NCBI GenBank assembly: GCA_043228905.1
Contig: JBHGNT010000013.1
Span: 7,192,001-7,256,000, forward strand
DNA length: 64,000 bases
Direction: 5' to 3'
Source: Azolla caroliniana
Taxonomy: Eukaryota; Polypodiophyta
Positions 30,501-42,107 of the stretch are shown in pieces. A program made the translations under genes and the position numbers. Positions within the stretch are counted from its first letter, which is position 1. The number at the start of each line of letters is the position of its first letter. Under the pieces are notes generated by a model. That model searched no databases, was not told the DNA's origin, and was given only the letters and a program-made list of their open reading frames with translations.

Positions 30501-31681
30501 AATTCCACCATGGCAAGGAAACCCACCCAATCCTCTTGTTGGTAGCTTATTGTACACCAGAGGTATTGTTCGAGGATTTGGTTGACTCTTTTGGTTTGGC
30601 CATCAGTTTGAGGGTGGTACGCTATTGACAAGTTCACAGAAGTCCCAAATGTTTGCAAAAGTCGTCGCTAGGAGTGGGAAATAAATTGAGGACCTCAATC
30701 AGAGGGAGAGATCACGATGGACATCTTGTAAAGTGTGGGCACGCATCTCTACCAACGGATTGACGAAAATCGCAGGAATGGAAATGCTGAAACGAGGGTG
30801 GAACCCATAGTTTGCAAAGAATGAGGAAACATCAATGGAGGCATGGATACAATTATTGTAGGCAAATTCCACCATCGCAAGGAAGCCCACCCAATCCTCT
30901 TGTCGGTAGCTTATTGTACACCGGAGGTATTGTTAAAGGATTTGGTTGACTCTTTCGGTTTGGTCATCAATTTGAGTGTGGTATGTTGTTGACAAGTTCA
31001 CAGAAGTCCCAAATGTTTGCAGAAGTTGTCGCCAGGAGTGGGAAATAAATTGAGGACCTCGATCAGAGGTGACATCCTCGGGTAAGCCATGTCAACGAAC
31101 GACATTTTTTAGAAAAAGATCCATCGTCTCCTCCCCGAAATGGTTTTTGAGCATGGGACAAAGTGAGCCATCTTTGAAAACCGATCAATGATCACTAGCA
31201 CTGTGTCATAGCCACCGACGTGAGGGAGGTTCGTTATAAATTCCATCGAGAGAGAGGCCCATGGTCGACTAGGAAGTGGAAGCGGGTGGAGAAGGCCGTA
31301 TCGACGATGGTGAGCCGCTTTGGAGTGGGCACATACATCACACATCTTGATAAATTCTTTGACAAATTTCTAAGGTTGGGGCCACCAAAACCCCCGAGAT
31401 AACAACTCCAATATGTTCGCGACCCCAAAGTGGCCGACAAGAGGATCATCGTTGCAATTTTGTAGGACTCAAGTGCGACATGCTGCAACTAGTACGTAAA
31501 GGAGGTGATTACGATAGAGTAGCCCATCCCGAGTTGTAAAGTGACTGAGGTCCGTGCTTTGCATTCCCTAGGATGGGTTGTTGATGTGCGCTAGGATGTT
31601 GGTAGCAAATGGCTCTAACATGGTGGCCTGGGCGATTTCGTTGAGCAAGGAATCATCATGCAACATGTAGGTTGCAAACAT
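30501..31681 (-). pseudogene. Gypsy F integrase, with tandem duplication
   Basis: Minus strand, from 31681: LHDDSLLNEIAQATMLEPFA, the zinc region (LVGHFGVANILELL, KMCDVCAHSKAAHH), the core (SLSMEFITNLPHVGGYDTVLVI with Glu where the first catalytic Asp is expected; IAYHPQTDGQTKRVNQ with Lys for the catalytic Glu). A stretch of about 200 bp occurs twice (30505-30706 and 30869-31070) as a tandem duplication of about 364 bp. This is the continuation of the RT-RNase H at 38195-39245, separated by the G3 element. Confidence 0.85.
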
Positions 31682-32448
31682 TGTTGTGAAGATTTTCGGC
31701 AATGGTGTGAAAATCACATAAGATGTACGAAATCAAGTGTCAATCATATAAAATAATAATAGTGAATATACTAATTCTAAGTAAGTTTAATATCTTAGTA
31801 CAAAAGACGAAGATCTTGAAGAGATCCACTTTACTACATAAGAAACGGACATCTAAGTGTCAACTTATGTGGGTAAGAAGTTGCGAAAGAAAAAGAGAAA
31901 ATACGGACATCTTTGTATCTATGTGTGGAGCATAGAGAGTTCAAGGTAACTTTAACTAAGAGTGGAGGTAGCCTAGCCACTCGTAAAGGTTTTGCCCAAC
32001 CAAAACGGAACTCAACGGTAACCGGCATCCAACGGAGCCAGCGAGGCGGCGATATCTGGCATCCGGCGGCAATGGCATTCGGCGACCAAATTAATAAATA
32101 TATATATATATCACATATATATACAAGGAGGGCAAGTAAGGATTTGAACCTTGCACCTCCTAGTTACGAGTCAATAGGCTTACCACTAAGCCATGACATT
32201 TAGTTGAATTTATATTTCTATCATTGTACTTTTACATGTAAATTCACATACATGAGAGCTAAAATGAGTGACATGGTTATCATGCACCACATGTAATACA
32301 TGAGCGTCAAATGGCAAACATGCATTTTATGCATGTCTTGTACCCTCTCATGCATCATATGCATGAGAGCATCTATAAAAGAAGGGATGAAAAAGAAGAA
32401 GGGTTAGGTTTTTTTGGTTATGAAATTAAGAAGAAGAAAATTCGTTAT
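31682..32448 (+). repeat. Truncated 5' LTR of G3 element
   Basis: Matches the right LTR from TGTTGTGAAGAT to AAAATTCGTTAT, then diverges into coding sequence. The last about 360 bp of the LTR are missing. Contains TATA-rich repeats near 32098-32124 and the antisense tRNA-like segment. The right copy also has about 45 bp near 37287-37340 and other insertions not in the left copy. Confidence 0.85.
32131..32197 (-). repeat. tRNA-like segment in left G3 LTR
   Basis: Minus strand: A box TGGCTTAGTGG (32183-32193), 32 bases, B box GGTTCAAATCC (32140-32150), with CAAGG/CCTTA able to form a T-arm stem. Antisense to the element. No full cloverleaf: the anticodon stem does not pair well. Confidence 0.65.
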
Positions 32449-33533
32449 TGAATATGAGAAGAAGGGAAAAGTTACTTCGAACGAAGTAGAGCTTGTGGAT
32501 CGAAGTGTACAAAGTATAACCGGATGGTCGGATCCGGTGGACGACAACACCATCCTCGCGGAGGTTATGTGCGACAACCACGAGGTGTTCGTCGAAGAAA
32601 AGAGAAAAAGAATAGAAGAGCAAGGCCCATCAAAAAGACATGAAACAAGGAACGCGAAAAAGAAGGACGATGTGGAGACGAGTCGACCTTCACAAACAGA
32701 GGAACGAGAATCAAGCCGAAAAGGGGAGCCGAGCATAGGAGTTGAAGAAACGGTTCTGCCTGTGAAGGTTGGTGTGGAAGACCCCGCTCGGAGGACAAGG
32801 GCTATGCCTACCTATAAGCTAAGGTCGGACAAAGAGCAGATGACGGACCTAAAGAAGATTTTCAAAGAACGTGTTCTTGATAGCCACGTAACTTTGTCCT
32901 AGAGGGAATTGCTTGGCATTACGAAGGAGTTCCATGACATGATCATGGACCTTGTAAAAAGAAAAACACAACAATCGGAAGAGGAAGAAGAGAAGCTGCA
33001 AACAACAAAAACAAATGCCATAACGATGGCAAGAGAGGAAGTCATTGAAGATATGGTGGACAGCCACTATACTCGAGCTCATTGGGCATGAGCGACAACG
33101 GAGACACCGGTGAAGATCGGGGAGAAGAAAGAGACTGTGGTAGCCTTGATCGACCACGGCTCGGAGATCAACCTCATGTCAACCAACTTCTACAAAAAAG
33201 GAAGATGGCCAATCAATACAAACCATAGATGGAAGATTCGCGCGACAACAAAGTCTACAGAGGACTTGTACGGAGCTTGTCCCAATGTGAAAGTCACGAT
33301 CGGGGATGTGGAGATGGATCAACACTTCTTCGTGCAAGAATCGGTGTAGCATCCTTTCATCCTAGAACAACCGTATATCATATCATCTCAGATGGAGACC
33401 AAAGTGTTCGATAATGGAGCAGCCTTCGCACGAATAAAGAGTCTTGACAACCAAAGATTGGTCCAATTCCTAACGGTGCGAGCCAATCATGAAAGGAATC
33501 AAGATAGTCTCGGAGGCGAATCCTCGGATTTTT
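32449..33533 (+). pseudogene. G3 gag end and protease
   Basis: Charged gag-pro region (SNEVELVDRSVQSITGWSD, KKIFKERVLDSHVTLS) followed by protease ALIDHGSEINLMSTNFYKKG and GDVEMDQHFFVQES. Stops at 32900, 33089, 33347 and 33532 break the frame. The zinc knuckle present in the copy at about 1100 would lie upstream and is deleted here. Protease residues D-H-G-S are shared with D-Y-G-S of the other copy. Confidence 0.8.
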
Positions 33534-33600
33534 AGAGAGGACTATTGAAGCATGGGGCACAAATAGTCCGAGCAATCACAAGACCCCACAAGAAAGAAGA

Positions 33601-34080
33601 GTGTGTGGATTGCGAGGAGAAGCAACATGTGTCACACCTAGTGGCGCATGTAGACTAGTACTACCCAACAAGAAGGACAAGCGTCGGATACAAGAATTCG
33701 AGAAGATGCTGAAAGAAGAAAACATAATAGAAGAAGGAGAGTTTGTGACTCATATTATTGAAGAAGCCTCATTTAACGACACCATCGGCGAAATCGAGGA
33801 AGTCGTGGACTTGAGCTATCTTCACGATCATTACGTGATTTCAATTAACTCTGTCAACATGTATGCTACCATCGATGAATACCGTCGTGGTATCTCGATG
33901 AAGGAAGCTGACATCAACACGAAATATAAAACGGTGGATAAGAAGATCAAGCCAGTTGCGGTTCCGCTACCGGAAGATAGCTGGCAAAAGATGAAGGAAG
34001 TCGCTAACGATCCAAGTTTAAGAGATCTGAAGACGATAGGTCATGCTACGAGTTTGAAAGGAGGATTTCCTTCTCCCTGA
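33601..34080 (+). pseudogene. G3 pro-RT spacer domain
   Basis: A 159-codon frame (KMLKEENIIEEGEFVTHIIE, VDLSYLHDHYVISINSVN, YKTVDKKIKPVAVPLPED) between protease and RT. It is acidic, and I recognise no named domain. It ends by frameshift just before the block PEEERRFRNILERHGKAFAF, which leads into RT. The same spacer, more decayed, is at 2400-2850 and 28300-28800. Confidence 0.7.
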
Positions 34081-36892
34081 AGAGGAGCGAAGGTTTCGCA
34101 ATATCCTTGAGAGACATGGGAAGGCTTTCGCATTCTTCCCACGAGAAATCGGATGTGCCAACCCAAAGGTTAGAGAGCCAATGGTGATCTTCACGGTGCC
34201 TCATGTGCCTTGGAATTTGAAACCGATACCGGAGCCGAGAGCACACCTTCCGAAGTTGATCGAGCTCTTAAAGGAGAAGGTGAGTATGGGAATTCTAGAA
34301 CCGTCGAATGCTCCTTATTCCAATAGGTGTTTCACGGTGCCAAAGAAGAATGGATCATTGCGATTCATCCAAGATCTTCAACCCATCAATAAGATGACAA
34401 TTCGAAATGCCGGAATCGGTCTGAGCATGGACAAATTTGCTGAAGTGTTTGCGGGCCAGTCCATCTACTCCATTGGCGATCTCTACTCCGGATATGACCA
34501 ATTCCAATTGGCGATCGACAGTCGGGACATTACAACCATGAAGACTCCTATCGGGCTTGTGCGGATGTGTATCTTACCCCAAGGCGCAACGAACTCAGTG
34601 GCTCATATGGTGAATGCCATGAATAAAGTCTTGAAGGATTGCATCTCAGACATCACGATGCCATTCTTGGATGATATTCCGATAAAAGGATATTCGGATG
34701 AGGCGAAAGATGAATCGAAAGATAAGGAAGGTTGTAGAAAGTTCGTTGCAGATCATATGAAAGATTGCGAGAAGGTGCTTCAAAGGCTCGAAGATGCGAA
34801 TTTGACATTTTCGGGAGAAAAATCTGCATTCGGGCAACCAGAGATCTTGGTGGTAGGTCACTTGTGTGGGGCATACGGCCGGAAGCCTTCACCATACAAA
34901 GTGAACGCGATCCAAGACATGAAAGAAGAATGCGAAAACCAGACGGAGGTTAGAAGGTTCCTTGGAGCATGTGCATTTTATCATATATGGATTCCGCACT
35001 ACGCTCATGTCGCCAAACCGTTATATGGGTTGCTAAAGAAAAGAATGAAGTTCGAATGGTGAGACGAGCACACGAACGCAATGCGAAGATTGAAGAAACT
35101 ACTTCTTGAAGCTCTAGCACTAAGAAAAGCTAACTATACCGAAGGAAAGCCGATTTATGTGACTGTAGATACGAGCCCAACCGGAATTGGGTGGGTCATC
35201 AACCAAGAAGGAGAAGATAATGCGCGGTATGCCATCCGGTTTGGAGCAAAGGTTCTTAGAAAGAGACAACAAAGATACACCCAAGTCAAGCGGGAACTTT
35301 GGGGTATTGTGTCGGCACTGAAGACGGACAAAGACTACCTGATCGGGTTGGAAGTAATAATTGAGACAGATTGTCTCCCAATCCTCGGGATGATCTCAGG
35401 ATGTGCAACACCAGATCTAGCTATGCTAAGGTGGATCGCCTATATTAAGTCTTTAAACCCAGAGATCCGCCATATTGCAAGGAAGAAAAACGCCATGGCT
35501 GACATGCTGTCGAGGGCAAGATTTGAGAATGAAGGTGACATGGTTTCGGAAGATGAAGACGTCACCCTCGACTTCTTCAAGATGGCTCCACTATCGGCGG
35601 AAGACAAGGGCACGCTAACCCTCCACACCTTCAACGAGGACGAGTACGAAGGGGAGTGGTTACTAATCGGCAAATTCCTAAGAACGATGACGACAGATGC
35701 TTCGTTGACGAAGGAGGAGGCCCTACGAATCCGGAAGAAAGCCTACCAATACTTCTTGAAGGGAGGATTCCTTTGGCGACACCCAAAAAGAAGGACAGGA
35801 ATACCACGTCGAGTGGTGGTGAAGAAAGAAGAGCAAGTGACGCTAATGACCAAATTCCACGAGAGTGCTTGGGCAGGTCATAGAGGAGCATGGGCGACGT
35901 TCGAGAAGATGAAGGAGAAGTACTGGTGGCCAAGCATGTACAAAGATGTACGTCATTTCGTGTCCACATGCGAAACATGCCAAGTACATTCGAATATACG
36001 TCATCGTGATGAGCTACAACCGACATACCCACTCACCATACACTTCAAATGGATGGTGGATCTGGTCTCAATGCCAATGGGAGTGGGACAAATGAAGTAC
36101 TTAGCTCTGGCAAGAGAAGACTTGACAAATCAAGTGGAAGGATGGGCCTTGACAAATAAAACAACGTCGGCTGTTTGCAAATTTCTACTCGAAGAAGTTG
36201 TCTGTCGATACGGATGTGTGGGAAAGATAGTTGCCGACCGAGGAGAGTTGGATGCACACGAAGCGACGGAGCTCTTTGAACGACTAGGCGTGAAGCTCTC
36301 CCTCACGACTGCCTACAATCCAGAAGCGAATGGGAAGATCGGGCGAGGGCATGGACCTATCATTAAAGCCATCGTACGGGCATGCAACGGTCGAGTAGGG
36401 AATTGGCCACGATTATTGCCCTATGCCTTGTGGGCCAACAGAACAACACATAGCTCGGTGACGGGGTATATGCCAACGGAGCTTATGTATGGACAAAAGC
36501 CGGTAATGCCCATCGAAAGGATGATCGTCTCATGGGTAGCGATACAATGGGAGAACGAGATGAGCCGAGAAGAGTTATTAGCAACATGGATAAGGCAACT
36601 TGAAAGGAGACCTGAAGATCTAGAAAAAGCGCGAAAGATGTTGGAGGCAGCCCGAGTGAAGAACAAAATTCGGTTCGACAAGACACATCAACTACGTCCC
36701 AAGAAGATCGAAGAAGGAGATTGGGTATTGGTCTACAACAATAGCCTTGACAATCAACACACTACAACAAGAAAGTTCACAAGAAGATGGTTCGGGCCGT
36801 ATGTGGTGACAAGTGCCCACAATCATGCCACATACCACCTTGCGGAGCTAGACGGATCAAGGTTAGCCCTACCCATTGCAGGAAAAGAGTAA
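34078..36892 (+). pseudogene. G3 RT-RNase H-integrase
   Basis: One frame with a single stop (TGA 35060-35062). RT: KKNGSLRFIQDLQPINKMTI, DLYSGYDQFQLAIDSRD, catalytic MPFLDDIPIKG (about 34660). RNase H: IYVTVDTSPTGIGWVINQ, YTQVKRELWGIVSAL. Integrase: HESAWAGHRGAWATFEKMK with CETC, core VDLVSMP (Asp), IVADRGELDAH (Asp), then NPEANGKIGRGHG, where Gly stands at the position expected for the catalytic Glu. C-terminal block RRWFGPYVVTSAHN, no chromodomain seen. The integrase spacing and motifs look unlike the common seed-plant gypsy lineages I know; the lineage is left open. Confidence 0.9.
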
Positions 36893-37048
36893 AGATTTTC
36901 AAGAAAAGACAAGACAAGGATCCTGACCCCGATCACCTCGATGATGAACATAATAGGGCGGATGTAAATGAAGACATGGAGGAATCTGATTGATCACCGT
37001 AGCCGAAATCTCACTTTCTCTCTTCTTGGCACGTACCGGAGGACGTGC

Positions 37049-37065
37049 GGTTTGGTGGGGGTGGA
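37049..37065 (+). other. Polypurine tract of G3 element
   Basis: GGTTTGGTGGGGGTGGA directly before the 3' LTR start at 37066. Between the pol stop (36892) and here are about 150 bp with an Asp/Glu-rich tail reading (DPDPDHLDDEHN) in another frame. Confidence 0.7.
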
Positions 37066-38194
37066 TGTTGTGAAGATTTTCGGCAATGGTGTGAAAATCA
37101 CATAAGACGTACAAAATCAAGTGTCAATCATATAAAACAATAATAGTGAATATACTAATTCTAAGTAAGTTTAATATCTTAGTACAAAAGACGAAGATCT
37201 TGAAGAGATCCACTTTACTACATAAGAAACAGACATCTAAGTGTCAACTTATGTGGGTAAGAAGTTGCGAAAGAAAAAGAGAAAATTGTGAGATATCCCA
37301 CATAGATAGGACGAATAAGGCTCTCATCATATATGAGGTAGAGCAAAAGTTATTATCTTTGTATCTATGTGTGGAGCATAGAGAGTTTAAGGTAACTTTA
37401 ACTAAGAGTGGAGGTGGCCTAGCCACTCGTAAAGGTTTTGGCCAACCAAAACGGAACTCGACGGTAAACGGCGATCGGTGATCCGGCGGAGCCAGCGAGG
37501 CGGCGGCGGATCTAGCGATATCGACATCCGACAGAGCCAACAAGGCGGCAATATCGTCATCCAACGGGCCGACGACCGGCGATATCTGGCATCCGGCAGC
37601 AACGGCATTCGGCGACCAAATTAATAAATATATATATATATATCACATATATATACAAGGAGGATTCGAACCTTGCACCTCCTAGTTAAGAGTCAATAGG
37701 CTTACCACTAAGCCATGACATTTAGTTGAATTTATATTTCTATCATTGTACTTTTACATGTAAATTCACATACATGAGAGCTAAAATGAGTGACATGGTT
37801 ATCATGCACCACATGTAATACATGAGCGCCAAATGGCCAACATGCACTTTATGCATGTCTTGTACCTTCTCATGCATCATATGCATGAGAGCATCTATAA
37901 AAGAAGGGATGAAAAAGAAGAAGGGTTAGGTTTTTTTGGTTATGAAATTAAGAAGAAGAAAATTCGTTATCGATTTGATGGTGTAACTTGTTTCTTAAAA
38001 TCTAAAATCAAGAATTCAATCTTAATCTCTCTCAATCTAAAGTCAAGTGTTCTATTCTATCTCAAGCTCTCTCTCTCTTTCATTCTAGCTTAAGTACTTT
38101 CTCGCTAAAGCTTGCACCAACTTCAAGTTCTTCCGTTCCAGAACCCCGGCGGTTCCGCCTCATGATCCGCGCGTAGTGACGGATCTTCACGACA
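37066..38194 (+). repeat. 3' LTR of G3 element
   Basis: Complete LTR of 1129 bp from TGTTGTGAAGAT to ATCTTCACGACA. It has CCGGCGG-type short repeats near 37470-37590, a TA-repeat near 37630, and the antisense tRNA-like segment. The end (GCGTAGTGACGGATC) matches the LTR of the inverted element at 3522. Confidence 0.9.
37655..37720 (-). repeat. tRNA-like segment in right G3 LTR
   Basis: Minus strand: A box TGGCTTAGTGG (37705-37715) and B box GGTTCGAATCC (37662-37672), both matching the Pol III type 2 consensus, 32 bases apart. A CTCTTAA heptamer sits where an anticodon loop would be and resembles a Lys(CUU) loop, but its flanks do not pair. Confidence 0.7.
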
Positions 38195-39245
38195 ACATCT
38201 GGAGTTGACCAAGTGGTAATAAAAAATGTGATTGCTGAGAATATGCGTCATCACCTGGGCATAGCGCAAAATCTTGTCTCTGAGAGAGGGCATCCGCTTT
38301 CCCATGTTGAATGTCAGGTCGAAACAATATTTTGAAGTCGTAGTCGGCGAGAAAAGATGACCAACAAGCCTATCTCCGATTCAACATACGACTGGTGGTG
38401 AAGTAGATGAGATTCTTGTGGTCAGTCAGCACCTAGATACGATGTTGGGCCCCAGCGAGATAGGGTCACCATTCGGCGAAGGCAGAGATGATAGTTGCAA
38501 GCTCCTTGTTGTAGACCGGATAATTGATTTCTGGCGATGTAAACTTTCGGGTAGAAAGGCGACCGGATGTAGTGTGTCATTGTCGTCTGGTTGGGATAGA
38601 ACCACGCCAATGGCGAAGTCGCAGGAATTGGTCTCAACCTGGAAGGGTCTCTTGGGGTCAAGGTGAACCAACACTAAGGCTAAGAGAAAAGTTGCTTTGA
38701 GGCTCTCAAAAGCATTGTGTGTCGTGGGGGTCCAGAGAAATGGAGTATCTTTTTGAGTAAGTTAGATAACAGGTTGCACGACGGAAGAAAACCCGTCTAT
38801 AAATTTTCTATAGAAATTTGCCAAACCAAGAAATGATTGTACCTCTTTCAATCGAGTCGAGAGAGGCGAATCAGTGATTGCCGCTACCTTGTGCTTATCC
38901 ATTGTGATCCTGGTGGGTGAGATCATGTAACTCAGGAATTCGCCAAAGGTTCGATCGAATTCACATTTCTCACTTTTGGCGTAAAGCCCATATTCCCAAA
39001 GTTTGGTTAGTACCAACCGGACGTGTTGTGTGTGCTCCTCTAAGTTGGAAGAAAAAACTAGGATGTCATCAAGGTAGTTTACCATGAAGTGATCGAGGTA
39101 CTCTCGAAATATATCGTTCATCATGTGTTGGAAGACTGCTAGGGCGTTGGTAAGACCTAAATGCATCACCTTGTACTCGAAATGCCCATAGCGCGTCCGA
39201 AAGGCCGTTTCCCACTCGTCCCTAGGGTTGATGCGCACTAGATTG
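38195..39245 (-). pseudogene. Gypsy F RT-RNase H
   Basis: Minus strand. RT enters at NLVRINPRDEWETAF after a junction at about 39245, has FEYKVMHLGLTNALAVFQHMM and the intact catalytic MVNYLDDILVFSS, then FLGLANFYRKFIDGF. RNase H follows (VETNSCDFAIGVVLSQ, PVAFLPESL) with a frameshift near 38520, then FKILFRPDIQHGKADALSQR. The integrase of this element lies at 30501-31681 beyond the inserted G3 element. Confidence 0.85.
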
Positions 39246-42105
39246 GAGGCTCCCGAAGGGACCAAATTCCCAACAAGCTCCCCCTTCACTCCGGCATGGG
39301 ATGTCTTGTCAATCCAATCCGTCTCCTACACGCATCCAGCTTGTCAGCTGACAACACCTTCATCAACATATCCGATCCGTTTTCTTCCGTGTGGATCTTT
39401 ACCAGCGCGAAGTCTTGATCTTCTACTCTCTCCCGGAGCCAATGGTATCTACGTTGGATGTGCTTCGTCCTGGAATGATAGGCCGCGTTCTTCGCAAGGT
39501 GGATGACACTCTAACTGTCGCAGTAGAGCCGGAATTCCTCTTGTCAGATCCCTAGCTCTCCGATGAAGTCCTTCATCCAGATTACCTCTTTGCCGGCTTC
39601 CATGGTTGCCATATACTCTGCTTTAGTTGTCGACAATGCAACAGACTTCTACAACCTCGACTGCCACGATACAACTCCCCCTACATAAGTCATGACCAGA
39701 CGGTATCCGCATCAGCCGACATATCCGAATCCGTGAATCCTTCAAGTTGGGGTTTTCTTGAGGTGAATCGGAGGCACATACTTGAGGTGCCTTTCAAGTA
39801 CTAGAGTATCCAGTTGACCACAGTCCAGTGTTCTCTTCCCAGATTGCGCATGAACCAGCTGACCATTCCGACTGCATATCTGATATCCAACCGGGTACAC
39901 ACCATTGCGTACATCAAGCTTCAGATGGCAGAGGCATATGGTATCTTCATCATCTCCGACTTCTCTGCCTTTATCTTCCGGCTTTGCTTTCCAGACAGTT
40001 TGCAGTTTGTCGGAAGTGTTGACCCAACCGGCTTAGCATCTGACCTACTGAATCTTTGAAGCACCTTTGTCATGTACTTCTCTTGTGACAACCACAACAA
40101 CTTCTTCGTCCAGTCCCGGACTATGTGCATCCCAATATCTGTCTTGTCGGACCTAGATCTTTCATTGACAAGGTTCGCTTCAAAGCCTTCTTCAAATTTC
40201 CGATTTTGATCCGGTCCGATTCGACGATCAACATGTCATCCGCATACAATAGTAGTATCAGGAAGTCTCTTCCGTTGAACTTGTTCACAAACACGCAGTG
40301 GTCGGCCTGAGTCTTGTGGTATCCTTGATTGGTCATGAAGGAGTCGAACTTCCAGTACCATTGTCGGGGAGCTTGCTTCAGTCCGTATAAGCTCTTCTTC
40401 AACCGGCACACTAGGTGCTTCTTCCCTTTCTTGACAAATCCTTCTAGTTGTTGCATGTAGATCTCTTCTTCGAGGTCGCCATGTAGAAATGTCGTCTTGA
40501 TGTCTAGTTGCTCTACCTCGAGGTTCATGCTTGTTGCTATGCTCAACACAGTCCGGATGGATGTCATCTTGACTACTGGGGCAAAAATCTTGTCGAAATC
40601 CACTCCTTTCTTTTGTTGGAAACCCTTCACCACGATTTGGCCTTTGTATCTCGGTGGGTTTTCAGCATCTCCTAGTTTTAACTTGTACACTCACTTGTTC
40701 CGGAGCACTCTCTTTCCTTTCAGCAGCTCCGTCAATTCATTTCTGGTTCTCGTGCAAGGAATCCATCTTGTCTTGCATGACACTTAACCACTTACGGTTG
40801 TGGGTGTCTTTCTTTGCTTCTTCGAAGCTTTCCAGCCACCCCTCGTCAATCAGCAACACATGCTCTACATCCGGGAATCTCTGGGGGCCTTTCTCACTCT
40901 TAGAGGATATCTACGTCCCTGGTTTTCGACTACTGATTCCTCCGTTTGTTCTTCATCCGAATCTAATTCGGGGTCTTGTCCGGTTCCAGTGTCCGATTCT
41001 TCTTCTTCGGTCGATTCGGTTCTTTGTCTGAATCCGGCCGGTTCACCATGGTCTTCGGTTGACATCCGGCTTCCGACGGGATGCGTCCTAACATCTTTCA
41101 ATCGATCCCTGTCAATCGACCTGGAGTCCACCAACTCCCAGTCGGCGATGGTCTTGTCTTCCATGAAGACTATGTCTCGACTCCGAAAGACCTTCTTGTC
41201 CACCAAGTCCCACAATCGATAGCCGAACTCATCATCACCATATCCAAGGAATATGAATGGTTGGGACTTCGGATCCAATTTTTTCTCTTGTCCTTTGCTA
41301 CGTGCATGTAGGCAAGACAACCGAAAACCTTCAAATGTCGGTAAGACACGTCTTTACCGATTCATACTCTTTGTGGTGTGTCTCCGTCCAAGGGTGTTGA
41401 GGGTGATCTGTTTATCATGTATGTCGTCGTCATCAGCGCCTCGACCTAAAACATCTTGGCTAACTTGGCATGTGACAGCATACTCTGGAATCTCTCCATT
41501 ACGGTCCAGTTCATCGTTTCAGCCAATCCGTTCAGCTCCGGTGTCTTCGACATAGTAACTTTGAGCCGGATTCCCTTCAACCGACAGTACTCCTCAAACT
41601 GCCCACGATATTCTCCTTCGTTGTCCGCTCAAACCGCCTTCAGCTTCCGACCGGTTTCTATTTCCATCCTCGCATGCAACTCCTTGAAGATGGTTAGTAC
41701 TTGATCCTTCATCTTCAGTGGTGAGACCCACAACTTCCGGCTGTGGTCATCTATGAACATCATGAAGTACTACGATCCGGCATGTGACTTCATGTCCACT
41801 TGGCATACATCAGTATGCACAAGTTCCAACGGTGCATTCCATCTCATCGGTGGTCTTGTTCGAAAGGAGGTTCGGTTTTGTTTGCCAGCCAAGCAATCGG
41901 TGCACTTCTCAAGATGCACGTCTTTCACCTCCGGAATGAGGTTATCATCGGCAAGTTTACGCATCCCCTTCTGGCTCATGTGACACAACCTCTTGTGCCA
42001 CAACTCATCGGCATTGTCGGATGCCACATTCACTTCTTCCCGACATATCCGGGCATGCATCATGTACAATGTGTTGATCTTCTAGGCTGGGGCCATGATG
42101 AGTCT
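39246..42105 (-). pseudogene. Copia E pol remnant
   Basis: Minus strand copia, a diverged relative of the array at 47-64 kb. Right to left: GAG-pre-integrase/integrase zinc (LWHKRLCHMSQKGMRKLADD, CTDCLAGKQ), core (LVHTDVCQVDMKS, ADNEGEYRGQ, ELNGLAETMN), RT (VVKGFQQKKGVDFDKIF, IKTTFLHGDLEEEIYM, LLYADDMLIV), RNase H (39290-39800, frameshifted). Gag and protease are absent, and there are many stops. At the left end only about 22 bp of its 3' LTR (39251-39272, ending CCCAACA) remain, fused to gypsy F RT. Confidence 0.85.
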
Positions 42106-42107
42106 TG

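Larger units (their letters stand above)
31682..38194 (+). mobile_element. G3-family gypsy retrotransposon, nested in gypsy F
   Basis: A 6.5-kb plus-strand element, bounded by TGTTGTGAAGAT and ATCTTCACGACA (inverted termini matching 11 of 12). ACAT flanks both sides (31678-31681, 38195-38198). Removing the element and one ACAT restores an open frame across gypsy F (GQLQMFATYML), confirming the ends and a 4-bp duplication. The 5' LTR is truncated and fused to mid-gag, so primer site and gag start are gone. Pol is nearly intact, with one stop and one frameshift, but the integrase has lost its catalytic Glu. Confidence 0.9.

Noticed and set aside
37655-37720. A functional tRNA-Lys gene
   Set aside because: A and B boxes are good and the loop resembles Lys(CUU), but the anticodon and acceptor stems do not pair, so only a tRNA-like segment is claimed.
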